The notes beneath the pieces are model-generated. The model saw nothing but the letters and a program-made list of their open reading frames with translations. It had not been told where the DNA came from and searched no databases. From Oxyruncus cristatus (Eukaryota > Chordata > Aves > Passeriformes > Cotingidae), in NCBI GenBank assembly GCA_013399855.1, contig VXAY01006782.1, positions 1,747,478-1,811,477 of the forward strand: a stretch of 64,000 bases of DNA, written 5' to 3'. Shown here piece after piece: positions 36,101-49,083 of this stretch. Positions within the stretch are counted from its first letter, which is position 1, and every line of letters begins with the position of its first letter. The position numbers and the translations under genes are program-made.

Positions 36101-39100
36101 TGGCTGCCACAACGCTGAGTGGAGCCTAGGTGGATGTAACTGCCAAGTCACTGCAGGCATTGTGCCAAAGAGACTCTTCAAGGTTGTGTTGTGACACAGC
36201 GGTAGCTTGCAGTGAAGACTAGCCCTGCCTAGTACTCAGTGATAGTCCAGCACCCAGTTTGCATCTCGAATAAACCTAAGTTGAGGTGGTGTTCCTCTAG
36301 AAGCAAGCATGGTTGGGTAGGAATGTTTGAAACAAGGCTTAGAACAAACACCAGGTATGTCTGGTTTGCTGTGAAGCCAACACAAAACCTTGCTCAGGAA
36401 GAAGGGATCCCTGTGCACTGTACGGCTGCAAGACCCTGCTCAGTGAAACCTAACGTGTGGAAGGTGAAGCACACCTTGTATGTTTTATCACGAAGCTGGT
36501 AGCCCCTGAGCCATGTGAGAAGCTCTCTGAAGGCTTTCACACTCCCGGGAGGAGGAGCACCTCATAAAGTTGTGTTTATTACTTCACCTCTGGCAAAATT
36601 TTAAGATTAGATTTAGGAGGAGGAAAATGAAGCTGCTCTTTGTTGAGCTTTTTAGATTTTAAAATACATACTTATGTCACAGTTTTTAAAGAGGACAAAA
36701 GAGCATACCTTGAAGAGATGAAAGTTTGATCCCTGAATATAGGAGCTGCCATACCAAATTAGCCTTCTGGTCCACCTAAACCTTAGTACTTAGTGAGTCA
36801 CCTACAATCAGTTTGTGATTAATACTCCAGTTAAGACTAGTTTCTTCCTTCTGCCTGTCACTTTTCCAAGATACTGTTGCGTCAAGTGTTAAGAAAATTG
36901 CTCTTCTAACTCCTGATCTATTTGCCTCCTGATCTATTTGGCCAAGCTTAGGGGAGTAGCCTAAGTCCTATTACCACAGTTTTGTTAACAATTCCTTTGA
37001 GTTCAACAATGCTCACTCTGTATCCTTTTCTTAAGCTGGATATTAGCAACAAAGACCTGCTAATGTCTTTACTTTCCAAAAGTTGTTGAAATGCTTTGGA
37101 ATTCCTAGTTTAGCATTTATTTATTTCTCTTCGGAGATTCAGTTGCATAGTCCTTCCCACTTAAAGTTCAACTAAATAATGTTCATGTTATCCTTCTATA
37201 CAGCAGTATTTCCTCTGCCACTGTGGCCCAGTCCTTCTTTCCTAAGGAGTTTGTAGGTAGATAATTATGTTGTTCCACTATATTTCCCTAACACCCATTG
37301 CTATCGAAATCATCCTCCACAGCAAAATACTCTGATTGTTCTGTAGGCTTTTAAGGTTGTTACATTTGTCTAAATAGTTATGCTTATTCAACTCCTTTTT
37401 CTGATACCTTCCCAGTTTTACTGAATTCCCCGTTTATGCATTTACCAAAATTACGACTCTCCGATGGTCATAATTGGCATCGTGTTCTCTGAATTCACAA
37501 GATTCTGCCATATATACAGATGTCTTTAATAGACATATCTGACTAATATGTTCCCCAGATCCTCGTAACTTCTGCCTTATTTGCAGGATCTACTTCTGTT
37601 CTGGTCCTCTCCATTTTCTAGGCTCTCCTTTCCTAGGAAGGTTACCGTACTCTCTGTCTAACGAACTAAAAAGCCTTCCCGCACAGTCCGTTCTGGCCAC
37701 ACTGAAAACTGGCATAGATCTCGCTGCCTCATCAGACTTGCATATGAAACTGGGAACAGCTGAGTCAAAGCCATTTGCCCTGTCTCAGACCCACAGTTTT
37801 CTACCTAGCCAAACAGTGTTCCTTCCCAGTCTCTCTTACTTACTGGTAAGAAAAGCTATGCCAGTGTTTCATGATATCCACTCTTTTGGCTGAAATGAAG
37901 AAGGTTCCTGAGCTCATGTTCCTCCGATTGCATTCCAAGGGACAACTGGGGGGCATTTGTCTTGCCAGTCTCATTCTGACTGGCAGCAAAAGGCATCTTT
38001 GGTTGCAAAGAATCACATTGTCTGCCAGAGAAGGGTGATCTGACCCTCCACTTTGTAGCCACGCTTCTCTTCCATCAGAAGACTGGCTTCTTAAAATAAA
38101 GCACTGGCCAGCTCGTGCCTGAGAGCCACCCTTCCCCTCCCAGATGACCTTTCAACTTCTCAGCTTCCTCAACTTGTCACAACCATTTGTGGGACTTCGG
38201 AACATTCGAAAGTAAAGAAGCAGAAGCTGTGTCAGGTCAAGGGTCCTTAACAAAAGGTAAGGTATTTTAACCAGTCCCATAGTCAAAATAGGAGTTACTG
38301 CCTTTTTATCTATTTGCTTAAATGTTAATAAGATGTTGGGCTTTCAGCTGGGCAAATAAGTGTCAGTACTGTATTGCCCAAGAGAGTCCTTTCTTTTTGT
38401 CACTGTAATGTACCCCACTTCCCAAAGTCTTCAAAAAATATGATTTCTGGTTAGATTCCTAAACACATGAGTAGACACCTAAGTGAGTAGACTGAGTTTC
38501 ACCATGGGGACCTCCTGTCTTGGTTGTCTGAAGTTAGGCAGCTGCCAAGTATTGAAAGCCTTGGGTCAAGCAATACATTACAAAGCTACAGTTTGAATAA
38601 GGACAGAAGAAAGCAGTTAAATTCCTGATCCCATTTCTAAAATTTTAGTATTATGCATTATGAATCACTGCACTGATAAAAATTTAATTAAAGTTTTTTG
38701 GATTTAAGAAATCTTTTCTGAAAATTGTGTTTGAATTTTCTGCACTATTTATTATGCAGGGATCAGCGTAGAGAATAAGACTATAAGAACAGAGAAAACT
38801 TTCAGTAGAGAGGATGCTCATTAGAGGATGTAACCAACTAATCGAACAAGGAGTGAGTAAGTAACGGGGAGAGACTGTACGGGTGGAGATTCACCGCTCC
38901 TGGTCCTCATAATGCAAGAAATAGAGGGATTTCAATTACATAAGGGAAGACAGGAAATTGAAAGCTGGTAAGGACATACTTTTGCATGCCATTCTCAATT
39001 AGACCATTTTATTATATAAAGTATTTAAATTAGATAATTGCTACAGAATGCTGAGAAGTGGGTTTAGTGAGCTTCAAAGAATAATTAAATATCTCTACAG

Positions 39101-39126
39101 TAAACAAAAGCCGTTGACAATCCAAA
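30111..39126. other. Intron 2 segment without recognised features
   Basis: Ordinary intronic sequence. It holds a T-run at 32,668-32,684 and a 16-base-period duplication of TCCTGATCTATTTG at 36,911-36,940. No exon, RNA gene or transposon was recognised. Confidence 0.55.
32668..32684. repeat. Poly(T) tract
   Basis: T17 on the plus strand, with no retrocopy visible beside it. Confidence 0.9.
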
Positions 39127-39217
39127 ATAATAGTAACAGTAGTAGTAATAATAATGGTGGCAATAATAATAGTAATAACAATAATAACAGTAATAACAAT
39201 GATAATAATAATAATGG
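39127..39217. repeat. Compound trinucleotide repeat (AAT/AAC/AGT)n
   Basis: About 90 bases of interspersed AAT, AAC, AGT and GAT triplets in one register, with GGTGGC interruptions. It creates an open frame (39,048-39,263) rich in Asn and Ser, which is a by-product and not a gene. Confidence 0.95.
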
Positions 39218-40050
39218 AAGGCTTTTGTTTGAAGAATTAAATCAATCTGATTTTGGGGATTAGTGTGAGGTCTTCAAAGGGACTATGCAGGACAGGGGAA
39301 AGGATGGGAGACCTCAAGAGAAGAGGCTTAACTTAAAGTAAAGCCAAACAACTGCTAACAATAGCGAATTTAACCATGTGCCAGGGTATAAAATGCTACT
39401 GTTTACGTAGGGTTCCCTTTACTCCTTTGTCACCACATTTAACAGGTGACAGTTAAATCATGGGGTTTTGACTGAATTAATCACAGCAGGGAAGCAGGCT
39501 CTCCCAGGCTGCTCTGAGGACCATCCCTGCATTCCTGCCCTGTTCGAGGCTGGAGTGAATGAGGCCAGAGAGGTAGGGCTGATGGCACTGGGGCAGATGA
39601 GGCTTCACCACGCCTCAGACAGGGAACTGGATCCTGTGGCTGCAGCCAGGGGCAGAGGGGCAGACTGAGTACAGGTGTTCTCACGGAAGGCCACCTGTAG
39701 AGGCTGGGACCAGACTGTCGCCCTGCACGTGGTGGTGCTACAGAAGAGAGCAAAGCCACATCAGGCTGCAAGATTCTATCGGTCTTTGCTTCTTCTTTAC
39801 TCTCCCTAGAGGACTCCTTGGTTTATTTTTATTTTTTCATCCTTCCTTGAATCTCTTTCATTTCCTTCCTTCCTTAATTATGCAGCACTACATTATATAA
39901 TTTTAGATAGAACTACGTGATCATTTTTAATTACATCAAGTCTTTTAAAACTGATTCACAGAAGAGAATACAGCTTATGCACCTGTAGTGTGCCATGGGG
40001 TAATGTAGTAGTGTCTTTCTCACAGTCAGCCGTGCTTCCCAAATTCCCCT

Positions 40051-40066
40051 CCCCCCCCCCCCCCCC
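40051..40066. repeat. Poly(C) tract
   Basis: C16 preceded by CCCCT. Length in the assembly is likely unreliable; the opposite strand is a G-run. Confidence 0.9.
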
Positions 40067-40311
40067 AGCACTTTCACTCACCCCTTTTCAGACCACTAAG
40101 CAACCACTGTCAATCACCCTTCACGCCCCATCCCACCACTTTCGCTCTCAGTCATCTGCCCACTGCCTGTGACTCTGTCAGGACGCACCTCACCAAACCA
40201 TTACAGACACCCACCCCTTCTTACTCACCTCCTCAAGCCTTTTATGCGGGCACAGATACTCAACAGGAGCTCAGGTAGAGCTCTCAGAATTGTGGTAAAT
40301 ACAGAAAATTC

Positions 40312-40327
40312 AGAGAGAGAGAGAGAG
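40312..40327. repeat. Short (AG)n microsatellite
   Basis: Eight AG units. Confidence 0.9.
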
Positions 40328-41308
40328 GAGACAACCAAGTAATACAGGCGGTATTGGTAATACAGGTGGGAAATTCCTTAGTCAGAAGTTTTAGCAGGTA
40401 TGAGTGTCTCGGAGGAGTTGGGGAGTGCAGGAAACTCATCCGCTTGAAGCACTTCTGCAATGCAACAACTACACCCAGAGGCAGGTCCCCTTAGGTTCAG
40501 TAAATACAGTGATTGAGAAAGAAACTCTTCCAGGTGACTCAGAGAAGCAGACACCTAATGTAGCTATCCTCCTGTTGCCCTCTGAAAAAAAACCTCTCTC
40601 CCCCTCTGTTGAGCATATAGGGAAAGTCCTTGCCTGCCTACCTAAACCAGAATCCCTCATTTCATCTCTGTATCTGAGTGCATCATGTGTGGATGGTGGT
40701 AACTGAGTACTTGTCTGGGGTGCCCAGAAGGGTGTTCCTGGAAGGTGAGTGCTACAGCAGCTGCGGAGGATCACCCGTGGTGGGAAATGACAAGGGGCTC
40801 TGCACGTGCACAGAGCAGGGAAGTCCCCACAAAGAGGTTGTCCATGCCTGCTGAGATCAAGCACACATACTCTTCTCTCTATTTCTCTTGTAAAATGGGT
40901 CACGGGATTTCCCTCTGGGAATTGTGTATCATGGCAAGTCAATTTTTAGCTGTGTTTATCTTAAGTGGTTTTATATTCCTGCATTAGTTTGCTGTGGTAA
41001 AAAAAATTTGCCATTTGCATATTTCCTCAGTTTTTGAGTAGAAAATGATAACGAGAAGAAGAAATTTCTCAACAATTCTTCAACCTGAACACTGCTTATC
41101 TTTTCTTTTAGCCTACTATTGAATGAAGTATCATTTTGAGCTACGGGAGGCACTATTTGACAGAACAATAGATACCTCTCCACGCCTGTCAAGTTAAAGA
41201 GTAGCTGGAAGGTACTATATTCAGATCTATTATCTTACAGAAGTATTATGCAGAATCCAAAGATACTTTTCTCTGTAAATAAATCTAAAGGCTAAATATT
41301 GGAGATAG

Positions 41309-41346
41309 ACATATATGCATATGTATATTACATATATGTGTATGGA
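41309..41346. repeat. (TA/TG)n-rich low-complexity tract
   Basis: Alternating purine-pyrimidine sequence with ATATGCATATG, imperfectly palindromic. Confidence 0.7.
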
Positions 41347-43888
41347 TACAACCACACATGTGTACTTGTAATGCTGAATGGTCTGAACAACTAAGCAAAA
41401 AATCAAGACCCATGTAAAGAAATTAAATTCTGTTTGTATTCTGTTACTGTTTTCCCAGCTAATAACCATCCTCTAAAATAGTCTGGCTCATTAGCAGAGT
41501 CCACCACTGAGTGGTTACAGGTGCAATCCATCTTAGACACTGGAAAGGTTGAGTGTTTAAAGCCTGCACTTCCCATAAGAATCAGTTTCATCCACAGCCT
41601 TGAGGTCAGCAGAAAGAGTTCCCATGTTTTCATTTGACTTCAATCAGGTCCTCGATATCCTAAACTGAACCTTCCCACAGTTCAAAGAAAGAACCTCCCA
41701 ACTGCAAAAAGGACCCCAGAGCACAGCTTGTTGTTTTACCAGGGGCATGAGGGTAGTATCAGCTCAGAGACCAGGCAGACCCTGGAAGAGAACAGTCTGG
41801 ACCATGCACTAGGGTTTCAATTACAAGGTTCATTTAACCCAGAAAGCCTGCTGCAGCAGAAGGCCACAGATGTTTTGTTACTCTTCTTTGGTTCTTCCTA
41901 TCTTGACAGACATCACAGAGACACCGTGCATAATAAGGGTTTATTTGAGCTTTCCGCTCGGGACTGTGACCTGACCCCAGACCACTGAGGAGCTGATCTC
42001 CAGCTAGCAGATGGCTGTGTGAGATCTTAGAGTTCTTGTCCTTCACAAATACTTCTTAGTCCCATCTATTGCCAATTAACTCTCCCTATTGTGATGCAAA
42101 GAATGATAGCAGCATTTTCTATGTCCACACATTGCCTAAACTGATAAAATGCTCAGTATATATTAAGAATATGTGTGCTCAGTCCATTCACAACACACAA
42201 TAAGTGCACAATTCAATTAACTAATGCAATTCATATTTCATTAGGACAGAAGCTGTTTGTGACCTTAAATGGACAACAATTTCATGACGGCATTGCAGAA
42301 TTTTAATTAGATAGGAAAATAACAAAGACAAATGAAAACAGAGGGAAAACGCGCTGCCTGGCAGAATTGTTCCAAAGAACTTAAAAACAAAAGATGCAGT
42401 TGTTTTGCTAAGTTCTTCTCGTTCCCCCTCACTAATGATGCAGAGAACAAAACATTATTGCCTTTCTTTGCCTCTGATAAACCATTTGTAGAGAAGGCTA
42501 TCTCAGCATTGGTGGTATGAACCTGGTATGGTACTGAAAGGTGCAGAGAAGGGAAATCTAAGGCCCTGGTTTAGCTTTTGTTTATGGGTACCTAAGTGAA
42601 GAGGAGTTCCTCTAAAAGGAATAATTTTTATACCACTTTTTCAAAGGCACAAATATTTGGCCCTAAAATCTTTTGTGAAGGAAAGTGGCAAACCATCCAA
42701 CAAGAGACATGATTAACAAAATTGTTACTAATATTAGGACAAAATAACACACAAAATCACAGTACATAAAAGACTGTGATTAAAGGAGAGAAGGATTCCA
42801 ATGTTAAGCTGTGATTGCTGTAATATTTCTTTTTAAGATACTCTTAAGAAAATGAGAAGAGATTAACAAGGTTAGTTATTACGGTCCTATAGCAATTTCA
42901 TCCTTAATCCAAAGTATTACCAGGTATGCTGACCCCATGTGAGAAAAATGGCTCCCTACAGTCTGTAATTCAGTTTCATTATTTTACTACGTAGTGCCAA
43001 AACTGTGTCTTGTCCTACAAAACCAGAAAAAGATAAGATCCTTCAGTTTTTATATAGTACATTTAAAGAGATGGCAGAAGGATGAAACTACCAGATCAGA
43101 GTTCCTGGTCTGCAGAACAGGCTCCCCTCCCCTGTTCCTTCCCAGACTATGACTTATGTTTTGAAGATAAAATCAGTAAATAAATTTTTTACAAAGCTGG
43201 CCAGATTTGGTATTAAAGGCAAGATGCTGTATAGGAAGCAGTTGGATGTGTAGCAAGATGTGTCTGTTTAATCAGGATATTTGTTGATCTGGGTCAGTAA
43301 CAGGACAGTTATTTGTCCCTGGCCAGTGGGTGGCAATGGCAGCAAATGGCTTATAGTAGAGAAGGATTGATTTTGATAAACATGTCCAGATGGGTATGAT
43401 TTAAATCAGTAAATATATTGCTTTGTATAAAGAGATATTTTAAAATTAATTTTAAACCAATGTTTGCATCTATGAGTCACTAGATCCTACATATAGACTC
43501 TTAAAATAATATTTGAACGAGAGAATAATCAGTAAAGAGGGAAAAAATAGTTTTGCCTTCTCTGATCGTAACACCTCTGGTGTTTTTCTTTTTTATGATA
43601 TATTAGATCAAAGCCCTGTTGTGTGTATATTAATATTATTTAGTAGTGTTTTTCTCAAGCTTACTGTGATGTGAAGCTAATTTTACTGGAACACATGAAG
43701 TTAATTTATTGTCAGTCTTGTCAAATAAGTTTTTAGTGCAATGAAAGTATCATAACAGTACAGCTGCTAAACAAGAGAGACCATAAAAAGGGAGTTTCCA
43801 GAACTCACTGATATTAGCTGCTCACCCATACATTCCCTTCCTCTCAAGTTTCAAGATGAGATTATTAGAAAAAACAGGCTGATTTGTC

Positions 43889-43913
43889 AAAAAAAAAAAA
43901 AAAGAAAAAGAAA
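43889..43913. repeat. A-rich tract
   Basis: A15 followed by GAAAAAGAAA. Confidence 0.9.
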
Positions 43914-46036
43914 CCGTCTGAACAAATCTGCAAATAAACCAGCTTGGGGGAATTCCCACGTCTGTGTCTGACCTCCATGATCAAAATAAGGCATCTTCAA
44001 CCTGAGAGAAGATTCTGTTATTTTTTAGTACTTAACTCTTCCCCTGATGGGGTATCTGACCATCACAGCTCGTGCTTCAGTAAAGTTGTGCTTTAAGTGT
44101 GGTCGGCCCAGCCTGTGCCAGACGCCTGGCAGGCCAGAGGGGTGACTGGGCAGGGGTGAGCAGTGCTGTGGGAACCAGGGCGGTGGCCATCGCCGGTCAC
44201 AGCGGCAGCGTCTCGCCTGGCCCTCGAGCACCGTGCTGAGTCCCCATACCATGGAGAAGCTGGGCCCAGGATATTTATCTGTAATGAGTACAGCCAATTG
44301 TGCAGCCAAATTGCTTTGTACGGTTTCCTTTCTATTTTTTTCCCGTTAAGTTTTTGGCTTGGCTGATGGAGGACAGAGAGGAAATGCATCCCAGCAAAAC
44401 TGCCTCTCTTGGATTTGCAGGGGCCTTGTTCCAGTCTGCTTGCTGGCCTTGGGCTGACTGTGTGCTGTGATTGTTTTAATTTATTTTTTTTAGCCTTTTT
44501 TACACTTAAATTTACAAATCTGATGCCAGATTTTTTTCCTTCTCTTACAGTACTGCACAACTGGAATTACCCCACAGCCGTGCTGGGATCTGCTCTGCAC
44601 TGCCAGAGATGCCACCAACAGGTTTTAGATAGGAGGAAGCTGAGGCTAAAGATCAGAGAATATTTCTCGCCCTACATTGTTCTTGAGGACTATTTCTGGC
44701 ACACAGGAAGGTCTCACAAAATCACCATCAAACTTATTCTAGCTAATTCCATACGTGACTTGAAGTACTCCAGAGGTGTGTGTCAAGGCTCGGAGAACTG
44801 ACGGCAAATTTCACTCCCTGATTAGACATAGAAATAAATGTATGACACTCTAGGGGCTGCCTGGAAGTGCTTTGTTATAAACAGTGAACAGCCTTCAAAT
44901 GATACATGAGAATATTAACAGGAGTGGGTCCAAATATTGTATTCTACAATGAACACTTTGACAATCATAACAATGTGGTTTGAAAAGCATCACTTTAAAA
45001 GGTCAGCTATACCACCTTCTGACTGCACATTGAAAGCATAGCGGATATATTGAGTCATACATATTGTTCATTGTCATTTGCATTTGGTGAAATCCCTGCA
45101 TATTACCCAATTTAGTAAGCAAGCACCGCCTCGGACTCCCTTGGCAATACCTCTAAATGCAGTTACTGTTTGTTGGGCTAAAACAACATCTTGTCCCATC
45201 CCGCACCAATAAATCACTCTTCGGTCTTTTGATCAATGTTTGCCTTTTCAAGACTGTGAGTCATTTTGAATTAATGGGAAGAGAGGGAGTGACACATGAG
45301 AGCAATGTGGGTATTTTGAGCTGCACTTCTGGGATACTTTTGTGCATGTTGTTCTGAACAAAACGACCATCTGTATCAGTTTGCTGACAGCCACTAGTGC
45401 ATCAAAAGATCTAACTTCATATCCCCGTGCATAAAATCCAGCTTAATTCTACAAAGACCATGTAGCATCATTTGGTGACATCATGAAAAGGCACCCCAGC
45501 CTCTTTTTAAAATTGTTCTCAGGATGTGACCCTGTGGCCTTTTCCTTGTTTTTTTGGGCATCACCTATCACTGGTAGGGACTGTTTGACTTCCCAACAGT
45601 CATGTCAGTGGTGTTTCCAATCAGAATACGGCGGAAGCTGTCCTCACCCTTCCGGGGGCTACACCTGAAGAGTAAGCAAATTTTGTGGGTGTTTAAGCCT
45701 TTTTTAATTTTCTATGAGCAATGTAAAAATGACTCATTTGTGCTTTGGCTGGAATATATAGTTGGTAAACACTGGTGAGGAGCAATGATATTTCTAAATT
45801 TGCAAACATAAACAGTCCATACACCACCAACTCGTTGGTCCTATTGCTGATTTGAGTTTTTTGTGGGAAGGGCAGGGGCTCAGCCCTCACAATGGGGCAG
45901 GTTTGGTAGCTACAGCCACCAGCAACTGACAGGGGAACCAAGAAGTGTCCAGCAACAAGGAGACCAGGAGGAGGTGGAGGAGAGGAACAGAGGCACCTTC
46001 CTACTATAACACTGATAGAGGCTTTAAAACAATTTT

Positions 46037-46080
46037 TAATAAATAAATAAATTAACAAACATACAAATAAATGAATAAAA
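46037..46080. repeat. (AAAT)n-like low-complexity tract
   Basis: AAAT units interrupted by ATTAACAAAC. Confidence 0.85.
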
Positions 46081-49030
46081 TTACCCTCACAGAGATGCAA
46101 AGCAACATGGAGCCTAATCCAAGGATCACTGAAGGCAAAGGAAGATTCCAGTCATGGATGTTCTGGATGGAGCTCTGCAGGGAGGAGTGTCAAAAAACAT
46201 GCCCCTGCCACACAGAGACTACTTTAAAACTAGTCGCTGACTGCAGGAATTTTTAGACTGATTGTGTAAAAGCACATATATACTGTACAGAAACTGCTCA
46301 GGAAAGAAGTCACCTCAAAGTGCATTTATGAAACCTAACACTTCTCTAGTGCCTTCAAAATCATACCGTTGTTAACAAGGATTTTTGCTAGGATTCAGTG
46401 AATACTCTCCACCCAAGAAGGTATGCAAGCCTCTCCTTCTCCCTGATACGGACAAAAGACCAACACTCAGAGGGTTTCATTTGGACCCCTAACACAACCT
46501 GTAAAAGCAATTCGGAGGGAAAATCTGGAACGCACCCACTTGTTCTCTCTCTCCATCAGCCACCAGAAGGAGCACACAGGAGTCCTAGTGGTGCAAAATG
46601 CTGAGTCACATTTAGGCATCTCCCCATTTCCTATTCTTGTTGGACTGGGCTGCCATGCCCAGCTCACTGGCCTCCACAGTTATTTCCCTGATGACTTTCC
46701 AGTCCCCACTGAGGAGGCATCTCGCACAGCTCCACATTGCTCCCCTGCTGCTGGGCCACGAAAAGTTTCTTTGAGATTCAGAATATCCCTCCAGTGACGC
46801 CTGTTTGGAGTTACCCGCTGATGAGTAATAGTGTGTAAAAGTCAATTACATTCATATTCATAGCTCCTGCTACTTAAAATGTTAACGATGAGGAAACTTG
46901 CCCTACAGGAATGAGGATGGGGGCAAACTTTTATTAGCCCCACATGAGCTTTTATCTGTTTTAAATGTTACATTGTCACAGGGAAAGAAGTGTCATTGTT
47001 AACAGCCTTGGAGTCAGTCAGCTGCACTCAATTTAAAATTAAAAGGGCAAGAACAAATAAATGAAAAGGAAAAAAAAAAAGGGTCTGCCTGACGCACTGT
47101 AGTATGGCAGGCTACGGTAACTTGCCCCAGAAACTTTTTATTGAATCCAGCCTTTCAGTACAAAAGAATTCATTAACCACTTCATGATGTAAAGTCTGCT
47201 AAAGACATTAAACTCACTGGCCAGTGTGAGGCTGTTTCTATATGCTGTGAGCATTGCCTTCACTGATCAGTATTGAGCCCAAGGTCACATCTATGAGTCA
47301 ATGTTATCCAACATGTGCACAGATAGTATGTCCATGGTTCCGGCTCAAGATTGCTCCTCATCTCTGCCCACTGTAGCACTGCTGAAGTCAGGTCTGGCAG
47401 AGCTCAGCTCAAGAAAAGGCATAGGCTGGGAGTGTTAAGTGTGAAGTTGGTGTTTAAATCAGCTGGTTTCTGGGCTCCCGTGGGCTGAACTTCCTCCCTT
47501 CTCTGCACAAGGACTACCAATGGTGCAAAAGACCCCTTCTCCTGCCTTCCCCAGCAGATTGCCTGTGCCACACATGCGGAGCACGGATGGCACAGAAAAC
47601 AGTGTGCCAACCACCTGCCCAATGCCATATGGCTGAGTACACCTACCCTTGGGGCAGTGCAGGATCTACTCTAATAAAGTTATCCCAGTGCAAAAACGAG
47701 GAGAACCATATGTCTTATGCAAAAAAAAAAATAATGCTACATGAATGTAATCTCTGTTACTGGGGGAACTCCACCTTTGAAAATGTTCTTTTATGGGGCT
47801 TAAAAAGGCTGGGGGAAGAGAAGACAGTGCGACTCTGGAAACTGCTAGAATCTTCACATCAATTTAAGATTTCCATTCACTATCATCCAGTTTGCACTGC
47901 ACTGACTAATGCAGTGCTGAAGGAGATGCACTAGTGGATGTTTGTTACATTTATTGACCAGGTGGCCCTAACTGCCCAAATTACACTCACTGCCTTCCAT
48001 TCATCACGCCGCCTTAATGAACAGAGAGGCTGGTGGATGTCAAACAACCAGCCAGAAGAAACAAAAGAGAAGCCAGGCCCAGTGTGACCCAGATTGAACC
48101 AGCCCACCACTACCTTTCACACGGCTGTATCCATTCAGCTTCGCTGCAATCCTTGTGTGAATGAAACACAGCGCTGCAGAGCAAACAGATAAGAGTCTGG
48201 AGGAAGTGATCAATATATTTAGATAAGGTGTAACAAGAATACGTAGCAACCTGCCCCTTTTTCCATGCTTGGATAAAGAGGAGAGGAAAATAAAAATCCC
48301 TCTATTGGCTGCTTCAGGCTGAATTATTCTTTGACACTATGGTTAATCGACACCACCGTAACCATGGAGTTAGTCTAAGTTCAGGATAACACAGTGGCTT
48401 TATTAAGAAACTCAAGCACAGAAAGACAGTCGGAAAGTCCTAGTTCTCGTCGGCAAATTAATCTTTTGAACTCAGCTCAGCCACCTGCACCTTCACGTTC
48501 ACTGTTTTTACAGAGAAGATGTTGGAAGTGTAAAAATAATTTGAAATATGTTAGTCATGCTTGAAATGGTCAAATGAAGATTAGAGAAAAGCTGCAAAAA
48601 AAACCCCCAACAGCTTAACAGAATGTGAAGTGACACTATAGTGTATGTAAATATTTATCTGTAATTCATGGCAGTATGCTATACACTGTACTTTTTCTGC
48701 TCACATGCTGATTTCAGCGCTCATTAATTGGAATTTCTTCAACTCTGAAAAGAACCTTTATGAGATTGAGAAAAGAAAAACTAGGACAGCACTGAATACG
48801 AACCAGCTTTTGAGACAAGAGCCACTTACGTGACCAAGACTGTATTAATTGCCTTTGCTGTTTTCTTGCAGAGAAGCAGCTGAGCAGTTTTAAATAATGG
48901 AAGAAAAGAGTCTGTTTGTAGAACAAACTGGAAATGAGACTCTACCTGCAGAGGCTGAGCACATAGCCAAAGTCTTCCTCTGGCTTCACTTTAGTTTGAG
49001 TTTATTACAAAGCTAAAGAAGGTATATATT

Positions 49031-49083
49031 CTTTTTTAGTTCATCTTTTATAGTTTATCTTTTTTTATAGTTCATCTTTTTCT
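49031..49083. repeat. Three imperfect copies of an ~18-base T-rich unit
   Basis: TTTTTTAGTTCATCTTT, TTATAGTTTATCTTTT and TTATAGTTCATCTTTT follow each other directly, then an (AT)n stretch to about 49,114. Confidence 0.75.

Noticed and set aside
39048..39263. Asn/Ser-rich 71-codon frame
   Set aside because: Direct translation of a trinucleotide microsatellite.
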